The notes under the pieces were generated by a model, which saw nothing but the letters and a program-made list of their open reading frames with translations, did not search any database and was not told the DNA's origin. Below are positions 29,237-37,847 of a DNA stretch of 64,000 nt, piece after piece. The position numbers and the translations under genes were made by a program. The stretch covers positions 632,887 to 696,886 of the forward strand of contig NZ_SHKI01000003.1 in NCBI RefSeq assembly GCF_004217175.1. The letters are read 5' to 3'. The stretch comes from Leucobacter luti (lineage in GTDB: Bacteria > Actinomycetota > Actinomycetes > Actinomycetales > Microbacteriaceae). Positions within the stretch are counted from its first letter, which is position 1; each line of letters begins with the position of its first letter.

Positions 29237-30822
29237 GTGCGGGTGTGGGCGTGACCGCGGGGGGCGCTGTGGACGTGGCCGCCAGCGGCGTGGGGGCCGG
29301 GGGCGCTGCGCGCTCGGTCGCGCTCCGCGCCTCGCACGTGATCGCCGCGGACCCGGCCGGGCCCACCGGCGCGGTGACCCCGGGGCTCGTGGAGCTGCGC
29401 GACGCCGTGGTGCTCGTGCGGGGCGACCGGATTGCCGGCGTCGGCGCCGGGGCGGCCGGCGCCGCGCTCGCCGCCGCGGCCGACGAGGTGATTGACCTGG
29501 GGGAGAGCCTGCTCATGCCCGGGCTGATCGACCTCGAGGGCCTCGTCGACATCGACCACCTGCTGCTCGACTCGTGGTGGAGCCCCGAGCACGAGGCGCG
29601 GCTCGAGTGGTCGGAAGCGTACGCGCGCGATCCGCGCGAGGTGCTCACCCCCGACGAGCGCGCCACGCTGCGGCGCTACGGCCTCGCGCAGCTGCTGCTG
29701 CACGGGATCACCACGGCGATGCCCATCGCGACCGAGGTGCACGGGGCGTGGGCCGAAACGCACGACGATCTCCTGGACACGGCGCGCACCGCGAGCGAGC
29801 TCGGGATCCGCGTGTTTCTCGGGCCGTCGTACCGCTCGGGGGTGCACGTGACCCGCGCAGACGGCACGCACGGGATCCACTGGGACGAAGCGCGGGGCGA
29901 GGCGGCGTTCGCCGGGGCCGCGCGCTTCCTCGACACGGTGGCGCAGCTCGCCGACCCGCTCGTCACGGGCGTGCTCGTGCCGTGCCGCGTCGAGACCGTC
30001 AGTGATGAGCTGCTGCGCCGCACCGCTGAGCTGTCGGCCGCGCGCAACGCCCTCGTGCGCGTGCACGCCACGCAGGGCCTCGACTCAGAGATCGGGGTCC
30101 TCGCGCGCGAGCGCGGCACCACCCCGCTCGGCCTACTCGAACGGACCGGGCTCCTGAACGAGCGGCTGATCCTGGCCCACGGGGTGTACCTCGACGTGCA
30201 CCCGGACGTGCACGGGGAGGACCGCGGCGACCTCGCAACGCTCGCCGCTGCCGGTGCCGCGATCGTGCACTGCCCGGTCACGAACGCGCGCTACGCGTTC
30301 TGGCTTGAGCGGCTCTCGCAGTACCTCGACGCCGGGGTCACGGTTGCGCTCGGCACCGACTCGTTCCCGCCCGACCTGATCCGCGCGATCGACACGGGCG
30401 TGCAGCTCGCGAAGGCGCAGCACGGCGACCTGGGGCGCGGCATGCTCGCGGAGTACGTGGCCGCGGCGACGCTGGGCGGCGCTGCCGCGCTGCGCCGCAC
30501 CGACCTGGGGCGGATCGAGCCGGGCGCGCAGGCTGACGTCGTGGCGTTCTCGCTCGCCGACCTGCGGATGGGCGCGATCGACGATCCGATCCGCACCCTG
30601 ACGCTCGCCGGCACCGGCCGCGACGCGCACTTCAGCATGGTCGCCGGCAGGGTGGTGCTTCGCGACGGGGCGCTGCCGGGCGTCGACGCCGCAGCGCTGC
30701 GCGCCGCCGGTCAGCGCGTGTTCGAGAAGCTGCGCGCCGCCTACCCCGAGCGCGACGCCCTCGCGCCGGCCGGGGGTTCGACCGAGGCCGAGCTCTTCCC
30801 GCCGGTGTTCCCGCGCGGGTAG
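29233..30822 (+). CDS. Amidohydrolase-family protein without the HxH motif
   Basis: 529 residues from GTG 29233 (GTGA overlap with the ATPase gene). A Gly/Ala/Val-rich start is followed by the amidohydrolase beta-sandwich and barrel (ATZ/TRZ-like). Where the family has PGxxxxHxH this protein reads PGLIDLEGLVDIDH: positions 101-103 are Leu-Glu-Gly. Later metal or catalytic positions remain: His278 (RVHATQ), His316 (LAHGVYLD) and Asp376 (LGTDSFPPD). This resembles chlorohydrolase-annotated relatives with a mono-metal or shifted site (family knowledge, not verified). Likely role: second hydrolytic step on the compound imported by the Dpp system. A large inverted repeat follows. Confidence 0.82.
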
Positions 30823-30893
30823 CGGGCAGGCGGCGGCCCGGCTGCCCCGCGCGGCCGGCTCGGCCGCTCCGCCGCGCCGCCGCGCCTCGCTGC

Positions 30894-30994
30894 CCCCGCA
30901 AATCCGACCCGCTTGCCCACATCCGCCCCGCTCCTCGGGCGCAACCGGCCTGTCTCGCGGGTCGGATGTGTGGTTTCGGGTCGGATCTGCGGGG
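30894..30994. terminator. Nested inverted repeat between convergent genes
   Basis: Outer arms 30894-30910 and 30978-30994 match over 17 bp with one mismatch; inner arms near 30916-30929 and 30959-30973 are also complementary with a few mismatches. The two right arms share GGGTCGGAT. A long cruciform or hairpin between convergent genes, probably acting as a bidirectional terminator. Confidence 0.6.
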
Positions 30995-31072
30995 GCGGCG
31001 GGCCCGCCCGGCGGCCGGTGAGCCGGTCGGGCCGGGGACCGGCCGGTCCGACCGGCCGACCGGCCCGCGCGC

Positions 31073-32458
31073 TCAGTCCTGGTACTGCAGTGTGGGCATC
31101 GCCTCGGTCGCGGCCCCGTCGAGCTGGAGCGCGAGCGGGCCGTCGCTCTTGCGGCGCCGCACGAGGTACACCGTCACCCCGATCGCGAGCCACACCCCGC
31201 CGAGCACATACGTGAACGGTGCGAGCGAGGTCCACAGCCACGCGATCGACGCGAAGCCGATCACGGGCATGATCAGGTGCCGCAGGATGCCCCACCCGCT
31301 GCGCAGGCGCAGGTCGAAGAAGAGCACCTTGATGGTGGCGAGGTTCACGACCGCGAACGCGACGAGCGCGCCGAAGTTGATCATGTACACGGCCTGATCG
31401 AGCGTGATGAACAGCGCGACCAGCGCCACCACCGATACAAGCGACGCCGCAACGTACGGCGTGCGGAAGCGCCGGTGCAGACGAGCGAGCACGGGCGGCA
31501 GGATCCCGTCGCGGCCCATCGCGAAGAGCACGCGGCTCACGCTCATCTGCGCAGCGGTGCCGCAGAGCACGATTCCGACCACGTTCACGACCACGAAGAC
31601 GACCATGAGCACGTCGCCACCGGCCTGCTGCATGAGCTCGGTGCCCGCGGCGTCGAGGTTCTCGAGCGTGGTCCAGTCGGGCACGATCAGGCTGCCCGCG
31701 ATCGAGAACGCGAGGTAGCCGAGGCCGGCGAAGAGTGTGGCGAGCACGATCCCCTTCGGGACGCGTCGCCGCGGGTCCTTGGTCTCTTCCGCGAGCGTGG
31801 AGACCCCGTCGAAGCCGAGGAACGCGAAGGCGACGATGGCGGCGGCGGCGAGGATGGGTCCGATCCCGCCCTCGCCGATTGACAGCGGCGTCATGACCGC
31901 CTCGATGCTGAGGTCGGGCGCGTTCATGATCGCGAGCGTGAGGAACACGACGATCACGAGCACCGAGGCGATGATCACCACCGAGTTCATGCGCTTGATC
32001 CAGTTCACGCCGATGATGCTGAGGAGCGCGACGATCGCGATACAGATCAGTGTGCCCACCCAGGCTGGCACGCCGGTGAACAGGCTGTTGAAGTAGAGGC
32101 CAAAGAGCAGGAAGTTGACCATCGGGAGGAACAGGTAGTCGAGCAGCATGACCCAGCCGGTGAGGAAGCCGGTGGCCGAGCCGAACGCGCGCGAAGCGTA
32201 GGCGTAGGCGCCGCCGGTGATGGGCACGTGCGCGGCCATGCGCCCGTAGCTGTGCGCGGTGAACAGCATGATGATGATCGCCGCGACGTACGCGGCGGGG
32301 AGGTGGCCATCGCTCAGAGCGGTCGCGGGACCGTACACCGACACGACCGAGAGCACGCCCATTGACGTGAGGCCGTAGGCGATGAGCGCGGGCAGTCCGA
32401 GCTCGCGCTTCAGCGTGCGCGGCCGCGCGGTTTCGGCGCTGGGGGTGGGATCGGTCAT
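31073..32458 (-). CDS. APC-family amino acid/polyamine permease (PuuP-like)
   Basis: 461 residues from ATG 32458, with AAAGGAG upstream. About 12 helices. N-terminal LGLPALIAYGLTSMGVLSV, the PITGGAYAYASRAFG loop and GFDGVSTLAEETKDPRRRVP are typical of the APC superfamily, closest in look to putrescine importer PuuP. It should carry out proton-coupled import of an amine or amino acid. It is divergent from a GntR/FCD regulator whose probable operator lies between them. The ligand is an inference. Confidence 0.88.
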   Translation of the reverse strand: MTDPTPSAETARPRTLKRELGLPALIAYGLTSMGVLSVVSVYGPATALSDGHLPAAYVAAIIIMLFTAHSYGRMAAHVPITGGAYAYASRAFGSATGFLTGWVMLLDYLFLPMVNFLLFGLYFNSLFTGVPAWVGTLICIAIVALLSIIGVNWIKRMNSVVIIASVLVIVVFLTLAIMNAPDLSIEAVMTPLSIGEGGIGPILAAAAIVAFAFLGFDGVSTLAEETKDPRRRVPKGIVLATLFAGLGYLAFSIAGSLIVPDWTTLENLDAAGTELMQQAGGDVLMVVFVVVNVVGIVLCGTAAQMSVSRVLFAMGRDGILPPVLARLHRRFRTPYVAASLVSVVALVALFITLDQAVYMINFGALVAFAVVNLATIKVLFFDLRLRSGWGILRHLIMPVIGFASIAWLWTSLAPFTYVLGGVWLAIGVTVYLVRRRKSDGPLALQLDGAATEAMPTLQYQD

Positions 32459-32580
32459 GCACAGACTCCTTTGCTCGTGTGGCCGGTTCTCGAAGCTGCA
32501 CCCGCACAGGGGGAGGACTCGAGCCCGGGTAGATTGTATGCCAAAGCCTGCGTATTCTCGAAATCTAGTGCCAATCGCCC

Positions 32581-32605
32581 TGGTATTCGTGCTTTTGGAA
32601 TGCCA
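32581..32605. promoter_or_regulatory. Candidate GntR operator in the APC/GntR divergent region
   Basis: TGGTATTC-N9-GAATGCCA inverted repeat (8-bp arms, one mismatch). TGCCA recurs nearby at about 32541, 32570 and 32601. The intergenic region is clearly more AT-rich than its surroundings. Placement suggests control of both divergent genes. Confidence 0.45.
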
Positions 32606-32702
32606 GAATGTGTGAAATTGGTGCCGCGGGACTCCGCGGGCATCATAGAGAGAACACGCCGCCGGGGTGCCCGGCCGGCGTGACGGAACTGGATCGGTGC
32701 GA

Positions 32703-33437
32703 ATGTCAGCGAAGAACGTCAGCGACCCTGCCGAGGCGGCCCCCGGCGACGCCGGGCAGCAGACCCGCGGCGAAGCGGTGTACGAGTGGGTGCGCGATCG
32801 CATCATCGACGGCACGCTCCCCACGGGCAGCCGGATCCGGGAGCGCGACCTCGCCGAGGCGATCAACGTGTCTCGCGTGCCGATCCGCGAGGCGTTCCCG
32901 CGGCTCGAGGCCGAGGGGTACATTCGGACGCTGCCCCGGCGCGGGGCAGTGGTCGCCCCGATGGCGCTCGCCGATGTGATCGAGCTGTTCGACGTGCGCG
33001 CCTCGCTCGAGGTGCTCGCCGCTCGGCTGGCCGCCGCGCGCTGCGCCGCCGGGGCCTCCGGGGACGGGCTGGTTCGGGCGCTCGCCGCGGCCGAGGGGAC
33101 GATCACGGGCGACGACAGCCACGCGATCGCGCGCGCCACCTCCGACTTCCACGACGCCGTGGTCGATCTCGCCGGCAACGCCCTGCTGCGCGACCTCATG
33201 CTGCCGATCCGGGGCCGCGTGAAGCGACTCTTCAACATCGCGAACGAGCGCGATGACGTTGACCTGCACCGGGAGCACCGCGACCTCTGCGACGCGATCG
33301 TGCGCGGTCAGGTGGAGCGTGCCGCCGCGCTCGCGCTCGCGCACGTTGAGCACAGTCGCGCCGACACGGTCCCGATCATCGAGCGCGCCGCCGAGCTCGC
33401 GGTGGACGCTGGCGTGGGAGGCGCGGCGACGCGGTGA
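32703..33437 (+). CDS. GntR-family regulator, FCD subfamily
   Basis: 244 residues from ATG 32703; an in-frame GTG at 32667 would add 12. Winged helix: YEWVRDRIIDGTLPTGSRIR, ERDLAEAINVSRVPIREAF, RLEAEGYIRTLPRRGAVV. The FCD domain has ligands in DFHDAVVDLAGN and EHRDLCDAIVRGQ. Its divergent partner is the APC permease, so it most likely controls uptake of an amine or amino acid. I saw no clear ribosome site. Confidence 0.87.
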   Translation: MSAKNVSDPAEAAPGDAGQQTRGEAVYEWVRDRIIDGTLPTGSRIRERDLAEAINVSRVPIREAFPRLEAEGYIRTLPRRGAVVAPMALADVIELFDVRASLEVLAARLAAARCAAGASGDGLVRALAAAEGTITGDDSHAIARATSDFHDAVVDLAGNALLRDLMLPIRGRVKRLFNIANERDDVDLHREHRDLCDAIVRGQVERAAALALAHVEHSRADTVPIIERAAELAVDAGVGGAATR

Positions 33438-33532
33438 ACTCGGTGGTTGCCGGTGTCTCCGGTACCGACGGTGTCGCCTGAGTCTCTGGCGGCGTCTCCG
33501 GCGGCGCATGGGCTCAGCAGTAAGCTTGCGCC

Positions 33533-33931
33533 ATGAGCGACTACCGGCACCTCGTGCGCAAGTGGGTCAAGCCCGAGGACCTCAACCAGCACGGCGCCCT
33601 CTTCGGGGGCAGGCTCCTTGAGTGGGTCGACGAGGAGGCCGCAATCGTCGCGGTGACTCAGCTCGGCACGACCGACGTGGTGACCCGGCACATGTCTGCG
33701 ATCGACTTCGCGGCCCGCGCCGATCGCGGCGATCTGCTTGAGCTCGACTACCGGGTCTCAAAGTTTGGCCGCACCTCGATCACGCTGAGCTGCCGCGTTG
33801 AGAACGCGGTCACGGGGCAGGAGGTGCTCACGCTCGACAGCATCGTCTTCGTCGCCGTCGACGCCGAGGGGCACACCGTGGTGCACGGCCGCACCGAGCC
33901 GACCCCGGGCACGGAGCGCCTCCGCGAGTAG
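33533..33931 (+). CDS. Acyl-CoA thioesterase, hotdog fold (YciA-like)
   Basis: 132 residues, a single hotdog domain. The family motif NQHGALFGGRLLEWVDEEAA contains the catalytic Asn/Asp region, followed by RHMSAIDF and RVSKFGRTSITLS. It hydrolyses acyl-CoA to free acid and CoA in the cytoplasm. It appears monocistronic and is followed by a composite repeat element separating it from a convergent acetyltransferase gene. Confidence 0.9.
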   Translation: MSDYRHLVRKWVKPEDLNQHGALFGGRLLEWVDEEAAIVAVTQLGTTDVVTRHMSAIDFAARADRGDLLELDYRVSKFGRTSITLSCRVENAVTGQEVLTLDSIVFVAVDAEGHTVVHGRTEPTPGTERLRE

Positions 33932-33959
33932 CGCGCGCCCTGCCCGCGCCCTGCCGCGT

Positions 33960-34122
33960 GTGGCGCTTTCCCCCGCGTGTGGCGCCCCCCACGAGTGGCG
34001 CTTTCCCCCACGAGTGGCGCCCTCGGCGACGAGTGTGCGGCTTCGCTGCCGGCGCGGAGCCGCACACTCGTGGTGGAGCCGCACGCTCGTGTGCGAGGGT
34101 GCGAGGGTGCGGGGGTGCGCGG
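33960..34122. repeat. Composite palindromic repeat element, copy A
   Basis: Three parts: GTGGCG-headed direct repeats at 33960, 33979, 33995 and 34014; a palindrome with 17-bp arms (34029-34045 / 34055-34071, one wobble) and a 9-nt loop; an extra right half-arm about 34076-34092, then four GTGCGNGG octamers (34091-34122). A related copy is at 63605-63760. It fills the gap between convergent genes and probably terminates both. Confidence 0.8.
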
Positions 34123-34171
34123 GACGAGGGCGCGGGACAACGCGAGGCGAGCGGCTCAAACCGCCCGGCGC

Positions 34172-34624
34172 CTAGCTCGCGGGGGCGAGGTCGTAGGTGA
34201 CCCAGGGCGTCTGCGCCGCGACCCGGTCGTACAGCCGCCGCGCGGTCGCGTTGCTCTCCGCCGTGATCCAGCGCACGAGCGACGCGCCCTCGTCGCGGGC
34301 GATCTCCGCCAGTCGGGTCAGGATTGCGCCACCGGCCCCGCTCCCGCGTGCGGCCTCCGCCGTGAACAGGTCGTCGAGATACAGCCCGTGCGCGGCGTCG
34401 ATGGGGCGCGCGAAGCGCCGGAAGTGCCCGATCCCCACCGGCGTGCCCGCGACCTCCGCGATGAGCCCGCGGGTCTCGTGCGCCGGGTCCATGAGCCAGC
34501 CCCACACGGTCTCGAAGATCGCGGGATCGTGGGGTTTGCCGTAGAAGTCGCGATACCCGCGGTACAGCGCCTCCCAGGCGGCGCGATCGGTCGGCGCGAC
34601 CGGGCGGACAGCAGCCGCGGTCAC
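34172..34624 (-). CDS. GNAT-family N-acetyltransferase
   Basis: 150 residues from GTG 34624, overlapping the cupin stop (GTGA). Acetyl-CoA-binding region LYLDDLFTAEAARGSGAGGA matches GNAT motif A, and RRLYDRVAAQTPWVTYDL the C-terminal motif B. It transfers an acetyl group to an amine of unknown identity. Coupled to the cupin gene upstream; a repeat element follows its stop. Confidence 0.87.
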   Translation of the reverse strand: MTAAAVRPVAPTDRAAWEALYRGYRDFYGKPHDPAIFETVWGWLMDPAHETRGLIAEVAGTPVGIGHFRRFARPIDAAHGLYLDDLFTAEAARGSGAGGAILTRLAEIARDEGASLVRWITAESNATARRLYDRVAAQTPWVTYDLAPAS

Positions 34625-34911
34625 GACAGCCGTTCCACCTCGACGAACACCACGTTGGCGCTCGACGTGCGGTTCTCGACCTGGTGCTCAGACCCCGCGG
34701 GGCGGGTGTAGCTGCGCCCGGTGACCAGCTCGGCGACGATCTCGCTGCCGTCGGCGTTCGTGACGTGCATGGTGTCGGTGACGAGCGGGACCACGACGTA
34801 CTCGTACTCGTGGCGGTGCAAGGGGATCACGCCGCCAGGCTCGATCGTCCACTGTGTGACGCGGAAGTGCTCGTTTTCAAGCTGCACTTCGCCGTGTGAT
34901 CCGGTGCTCAT
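34621..34911 (-). CDS. Small single-domain cupin protein
   Basis: 96 residues forming one cupin barrel: TQWTIEPGGVIPLHRHEYEY gives the first metal-type motif (G-x5-HxH-x-E) and GSEHQVENRT the second His. Members bind metals and may be isomerases, small enzymes or sensors. It is translationally coupled to a GNAT acetyltransferase, suggesting a two-step modification or detoxification pair. Substrate not inferable. Confidence 0.82.
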   Translation of the reverse strand: MSTGSHGEVQLENEHFRVTQWTIEPGGVIPLHRHEYEYVVVPLVTDTMHVTNADGSEIVAELVTGRSYTRPAGSEHQVENRTSSANVVFVEVERLS

Positions 34912-35115
34912 GATCCTCCTTGATACGCGAGTTCCGGGCCTGGCCCGGGTCGCCGCCGCGGCGACGCCCTCAGCCTATGTGATGCCAGCGCGGCCGCGTG
35001 AGGCACGCCGCATCGCCGGCTGCGCGGCGCGGAGCCTAGAGAATTTGTCCGGGATGCGGTAGAGATGAAGCATAGCTGCTCCCGAAGGGGAGCACACCGA
35101 CCATGAGGGGGACTC

Positions 35116-35721
35116 ATGACCACGCAAACGCCGGAGAACAGCACCACCGCCCCGGAGACGGGTGAGCCAGACATCGCAACGCGCCTTACCGACGGGGTAC
35201 GCACGGCGTTCGGCATCGGCGGCCTCATCGCCGTGGTGCTCGGCCTGCTCATCATCTTTAACCCGGCCAAGTCGGGCGTCGTCGCGATGCAGGTGCTCGC
35301 GGTCGTCATGGCGGCCTACGCGCTCGTCGTGGGCGTCGTCTACGTTGGCTCCTCGATCTTCAGCAAGGCGATGACCGGCTGGTCGCGCGTGGGGCACATC
35401 CTGCTCGGCCTGCTCTACATCGCGGGCGGCATTGTGATGATGCTCAACCTCGGCGCCACCAGCGTCGTGCTCGCCCTGTTCCTCACCTTCACGATCGGCA
35501 TCCTCTGGATGATCGAGGGCATCATGGCCTTCACGGTCGCCGGCAAGAGCCCCAACAAGGTGTGGTCGATCATCTACGGCGTGATCAGCGTCATTGCTGG
35601 CATCGTCCTCCTGGTGTCGCCGATGCTCGGCGCCGTGACCCTGTGGCTGCTGCTCGGCATCTCGATGGTCGTCATGGGCATCGTCCAGGTGATCCGGGTG
35701 TTCACCGGCCGCTCGGCGTAG
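35116..35721 (+). CDS. HdeD/DUF308-family membrane protein
   Basis: 201 residues. A polar N-terminus of about 30 residues is followed by six membrane helices in three hairpins, each with G-rich turns (GGLIAVVLGLLIIFNPAKSG, LLYIAGGIVMMLNLGATS, GIVLLVSPMLGAVTLWLLLG). This is the HdeD/DUF308 fold, linked to acid resistance in enterics; the actinobacterial role is unknown. A ribosome site GAGGGGGA precedes ATG 35116. A small 7-bp hairpin with a GAAG loop (35077-35094) lies in the leader. A terminator follows the gene. Confidence 0.85.
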   Translation: MTTQTPENSTTAPETGEPDIATRLTDGVRTAFGIGGLIAVVLGLLIIFNPAKSGVVAMQVLAVVMAAYALVVGVVYVGSSIFSKAMTGWSRVGHILLGLLYIAGGIVMMLNLGATSVVLALFLTFTIGILWMIEGIMAFTVAGKSPNKVWSIIYGVISVIAGIVLLVSPMLGAVTLWLLLGISMVVMGIVQVIRVFTGRSA

Positions 35722-35759
35722 CCAGTACCGCACCGAAACGCCGAATCTCCGAACGGAGT

Positions 35760-35793
35760 GCGAGCGGCCCGCCCGTCTGGGTGGGCCGCTCGC
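35760..35793 (+). terminator. Terminator after the HdeD-like gene
   Basis: 15-bp stem (35760-35774 / 35779-35793, one wobble) with a 4-nt loop, followed by GGCGTTTG. Confidence 0.82.
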
Positions 35794-35867
35794 GGCGTTT
35801 GTGGGGCGCGGCACGACCTCGAGCGCTGGCCGGGGCGCGGCCCGGTGCGGTCCCGCGGGGAGACTCG

Positions 35868-36326
35868 CTACCGCATCGCCTCGAGCGACTCGGCCGTGAT
35901 CGGGTCGGTGCCTGCCGCGAGGGTCACGTACTTGCGGAGCAGCACGAGGGCGGCGGAGCCCTTGTCGAACTCGGCCGCGACGAAGCGATCCGACGCGATG
36001 AGGGCGAGCGCGTCGCGGGCGGGCAGCACGGCGCCCTGCAGCTCGGCCCTGCGCTCGGCGGGAACGATCTCGCGCAGCTCGGCCAGCGAGGTGAAGATGG
36101 GCAGCACGAGCTTGCCCGAGGTTGAGCGGATCGTGCGGACCCGCGCGCCCCGCTTTTTCCCCGAGGTGCCGCTCACGTCGACGACCAGGTAGCCCTCGCG
36201 CAGCGCGGTGAGGAACGCGGCGAGGTGCGGGTAGTCGGGCGTCGCGGTGAACGCCGCGAGCGCCGCCCGCACGTCCTCGTTCGCGTAGTCCGCGTGCACA
36301 CCCTCGGGAAGCTGCTCCTCATCCAT
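35868..36326 (-). CDS. SseB N-terminal domain protein
   Basis: 152 residues from ATG 36326 (MDEEQLPEGV). One SseB-like N-terminal domain: YPHLAAFLTALREGYLVVDV, SGKLVLPIFTSLAELREIVP and DALALIASDRFVAAEF. In actinobacteria the domain occurs in small cytoplasmic proteins of unknown role and in the ESX accessory context; none of the latter is seen here. It lies just downstream of the biotin-transporter genes on the same strand but is probably not part of that function. Confidence 0.8.
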   Translation of the reverse strand: MDEEQLPEGVHADYANEDVRAALAAFTATPDYPHLAAFLTALREGYLVVDVSGTSGKKRGARVRTIRSTSGKLVLPIFTSLAELREIVPAERRAELQGAVLPARDALALIASDRFVAAEFDKGSAALVLLRKYVTLAAGTDPITAESLEAMR

Positions 36327-36336
36327 GCCGTCTAGC

Positions 36337-36993
36337 CTATGGGGTGGTGCGCGTGCGGCGTCGCGGCCGTGGCTCCGGTTCCTCGTCGCCGATCCCACGC
36401 GCGGTCATCGCCTCGCCGGTGAGTTGCGCTTGCGCGACGGTGCGCAACACGAGCGGCACAACGCGGGCGCGGAGGCTGCGTTCGAGCCCGCGGGCTCGGG
36501 CCGCCGCCCGCGTCTCGTGCGCCACCTCGAGGATGCTGGGGATCGCGCGGATCACGAGGGAGAACGCGAACGCGACGCGCTCGGGGTCGACCCCGAGCGG
36601 CCGGAGGGGGCGCAGCGCCCAGGCGACGGTGTCGAGCATGTCGTCGACGGCGGTGCTCGCGGTGACCGCGCTCGCCGCAATGATCAGCGCGAACAGGTCG
36701 CCGACCACCTCGAAGCCGCGCTCCCAGCCGTGCTGCCAGGCCTGAAACGCGAACAGTGGGACGGCGATGATGGTGAAGCCGCGCACGACCCGCCAGAAGT
36801 CCCGGCCGCGCAGCCCGGCCAGGAGGGCGAGCGCAATCGCCGCGGCGAGCAGCACGCCAGTGCTCGCGGCGCCGCGGAGCGCCACGACGGCGGTGGCGAA
36901 GACGAAGAGCCCGAGCAGCTTCGCGCCGGGACGCAGCCGATGGAGCGGCCCGGTGCCGGGGATGTAGGCGCCGAGCGGGCTGACGGTGCTCAC
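36337..36993 (-). CDS. bioN: Energy-coupling-factor transmembrane protein (BioN/EcfT)
   Basis: 218 residues from GTG 36993, overlapping the ATPase stop (GTGA). About five helices, and the two cytoplasmic Ala-Arg-Gly coupling motifs of EcfT: AAARARGLERS and EAMTARGIGDEE. It transmits ATPase motion to the BioY substrate subunit. Gene order bioY-bioM-bioN on one strand is the classical actinobacterial biotin uptake operon. A highly basic tail (RPRRRTRTTP) closes the protein. Confidence 0.92.
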   Translation of the reverse strand: MSTVSPLGAYIPGTGPLHRLRPGAKLLGLFVFATAVVALRGAASTGVLLAAAIALALLAGLRGRDFWRVVRGFTIIAVPLFAFQAWQHGWERGFEVVGDLFALIIAASAVTASTAVDDMLDTVAWALRPLRPLGVDPERVAFAFSLVIRAIPSILEVAHETRAAARARGLERSLRARVVPLVLRTVAQAQLTGEAMTARGIGDEEPEPRPRRRTRTTP

Positions 36994-37838
36994 GAGCCCG
37001 GTTCCGGATCGCGGCCAGCGCTCGGCGCTGCCGCCGGGGCACTCGGTGCACCCGGGGCCGTCGGTGCCTCCGCCGCTGCGGGCGCTCCCGGCTCGAGCGC
37101 GACGCTCTCCCGATAGTGGGCGATCGCGGCCGCGGGGGCGCCGTCGAACGCGATGCGGCCGTCCGCGACCACCAGCGTGCGATCCGCGCGCGCGGCGAGT
37201 TCGAGGTCGTGGGTGACCACGACGAGCTGCTGTGACAGGCCGAACAGGAACTCGCCGATCCGCAGGGCGTTGCGCAGGTCGAGCAGCGTGGTCGGCTCGT
37301 CGGCGACGAGGATCGCGGGCTCGGTCGCGAGCACCGATGCGATGGCGAGCAGCTGCTTCTGGCCGCCGGAGAGCGTGTGCACGCTGCGATCGGCGAGCGC
37401 GCGCAGCCCGAAGCGGTCGAGCGCGCTCAGGGCTGCCGCGCGCCGCTCAGCCTTGCCGCGGACGCGGCGGCGGAGCGAGAGCGCGATGTCCTCGGCGACC
37501 GTCGGCATGATGAGCTGCGCTGCCGGATCGGTAAAGACGAAGCCCACCGCGCGGCGCACGGCGGCGCCGTCGCGACGGGTGTCGAGGAGCGGGGTCGCGG
37601 TGTCGGCGGGATTGCCAGACCCCGGCGCGTGCGGGCCCACGGCCGAGCCAATCCCGACGCTGCCGGAGCTCGGCTCGACCAGGCCGTTGATGAGGCGCGC
37701 GAGCGTTGATTTGCCGGAGCCGTTCGCGCCGATGATCGACACGCGTCGCTCGGTCAGCGTGAGGGTGGTCGGGTGCAGCACCGTCGTGTCGCCCTCGGGG
37801 CCGGGGACAACAACGGCGGCGCTGCGAAACTCGATCAC
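36990..37838 (-). CDS. bioM: Biotin ECF transporter ATPase (BioM)
   Basis: 282 residues from GTG 37838. Walker A GANGSGKST, ECF Q-loop variant FVFTDPAAQLIMPTVAEDIA, LSGGQKQLLAIASVLATEP, Walker B ILVADEPTTLLDLRN and switch His VVTHDLELA. An insertion of about 25 residues (GSAVGPHAPGSGNPADTAT) follows the Walker region, and a C-terminal Ala/Pro/Gly tail of about 45 residues is extra to the fold. It drives BioMNY-type biotin import. Confidence 0.92.
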   Translation of the reverse strand: MIEFRSAAVVVPGPEGDTTVLHPTTLTLTERRVSIIGANGSGKSTLARLINGLVEPSSGSVGIGSAVGPHAPGSGNPADTATPLLDTRRDGAAVRRAVGFVFTDPAAQLIMPTVAEDIALSLRRRVRGKAERRAAALSALDRFGLRALADRSVHTLSGGQKQLLAIASVLATEPAILVADEPTTLLDLRNALRIGEFLFGLSQQLVVVTHDLELAARADRTLVVADGRIAFDGAPAAAIAHYRESVALEPGAPAAAEAPTAPGAPSAPAAAPSAGRDPEPGS

Positions 37839-37847
37839 TCGGCGATC

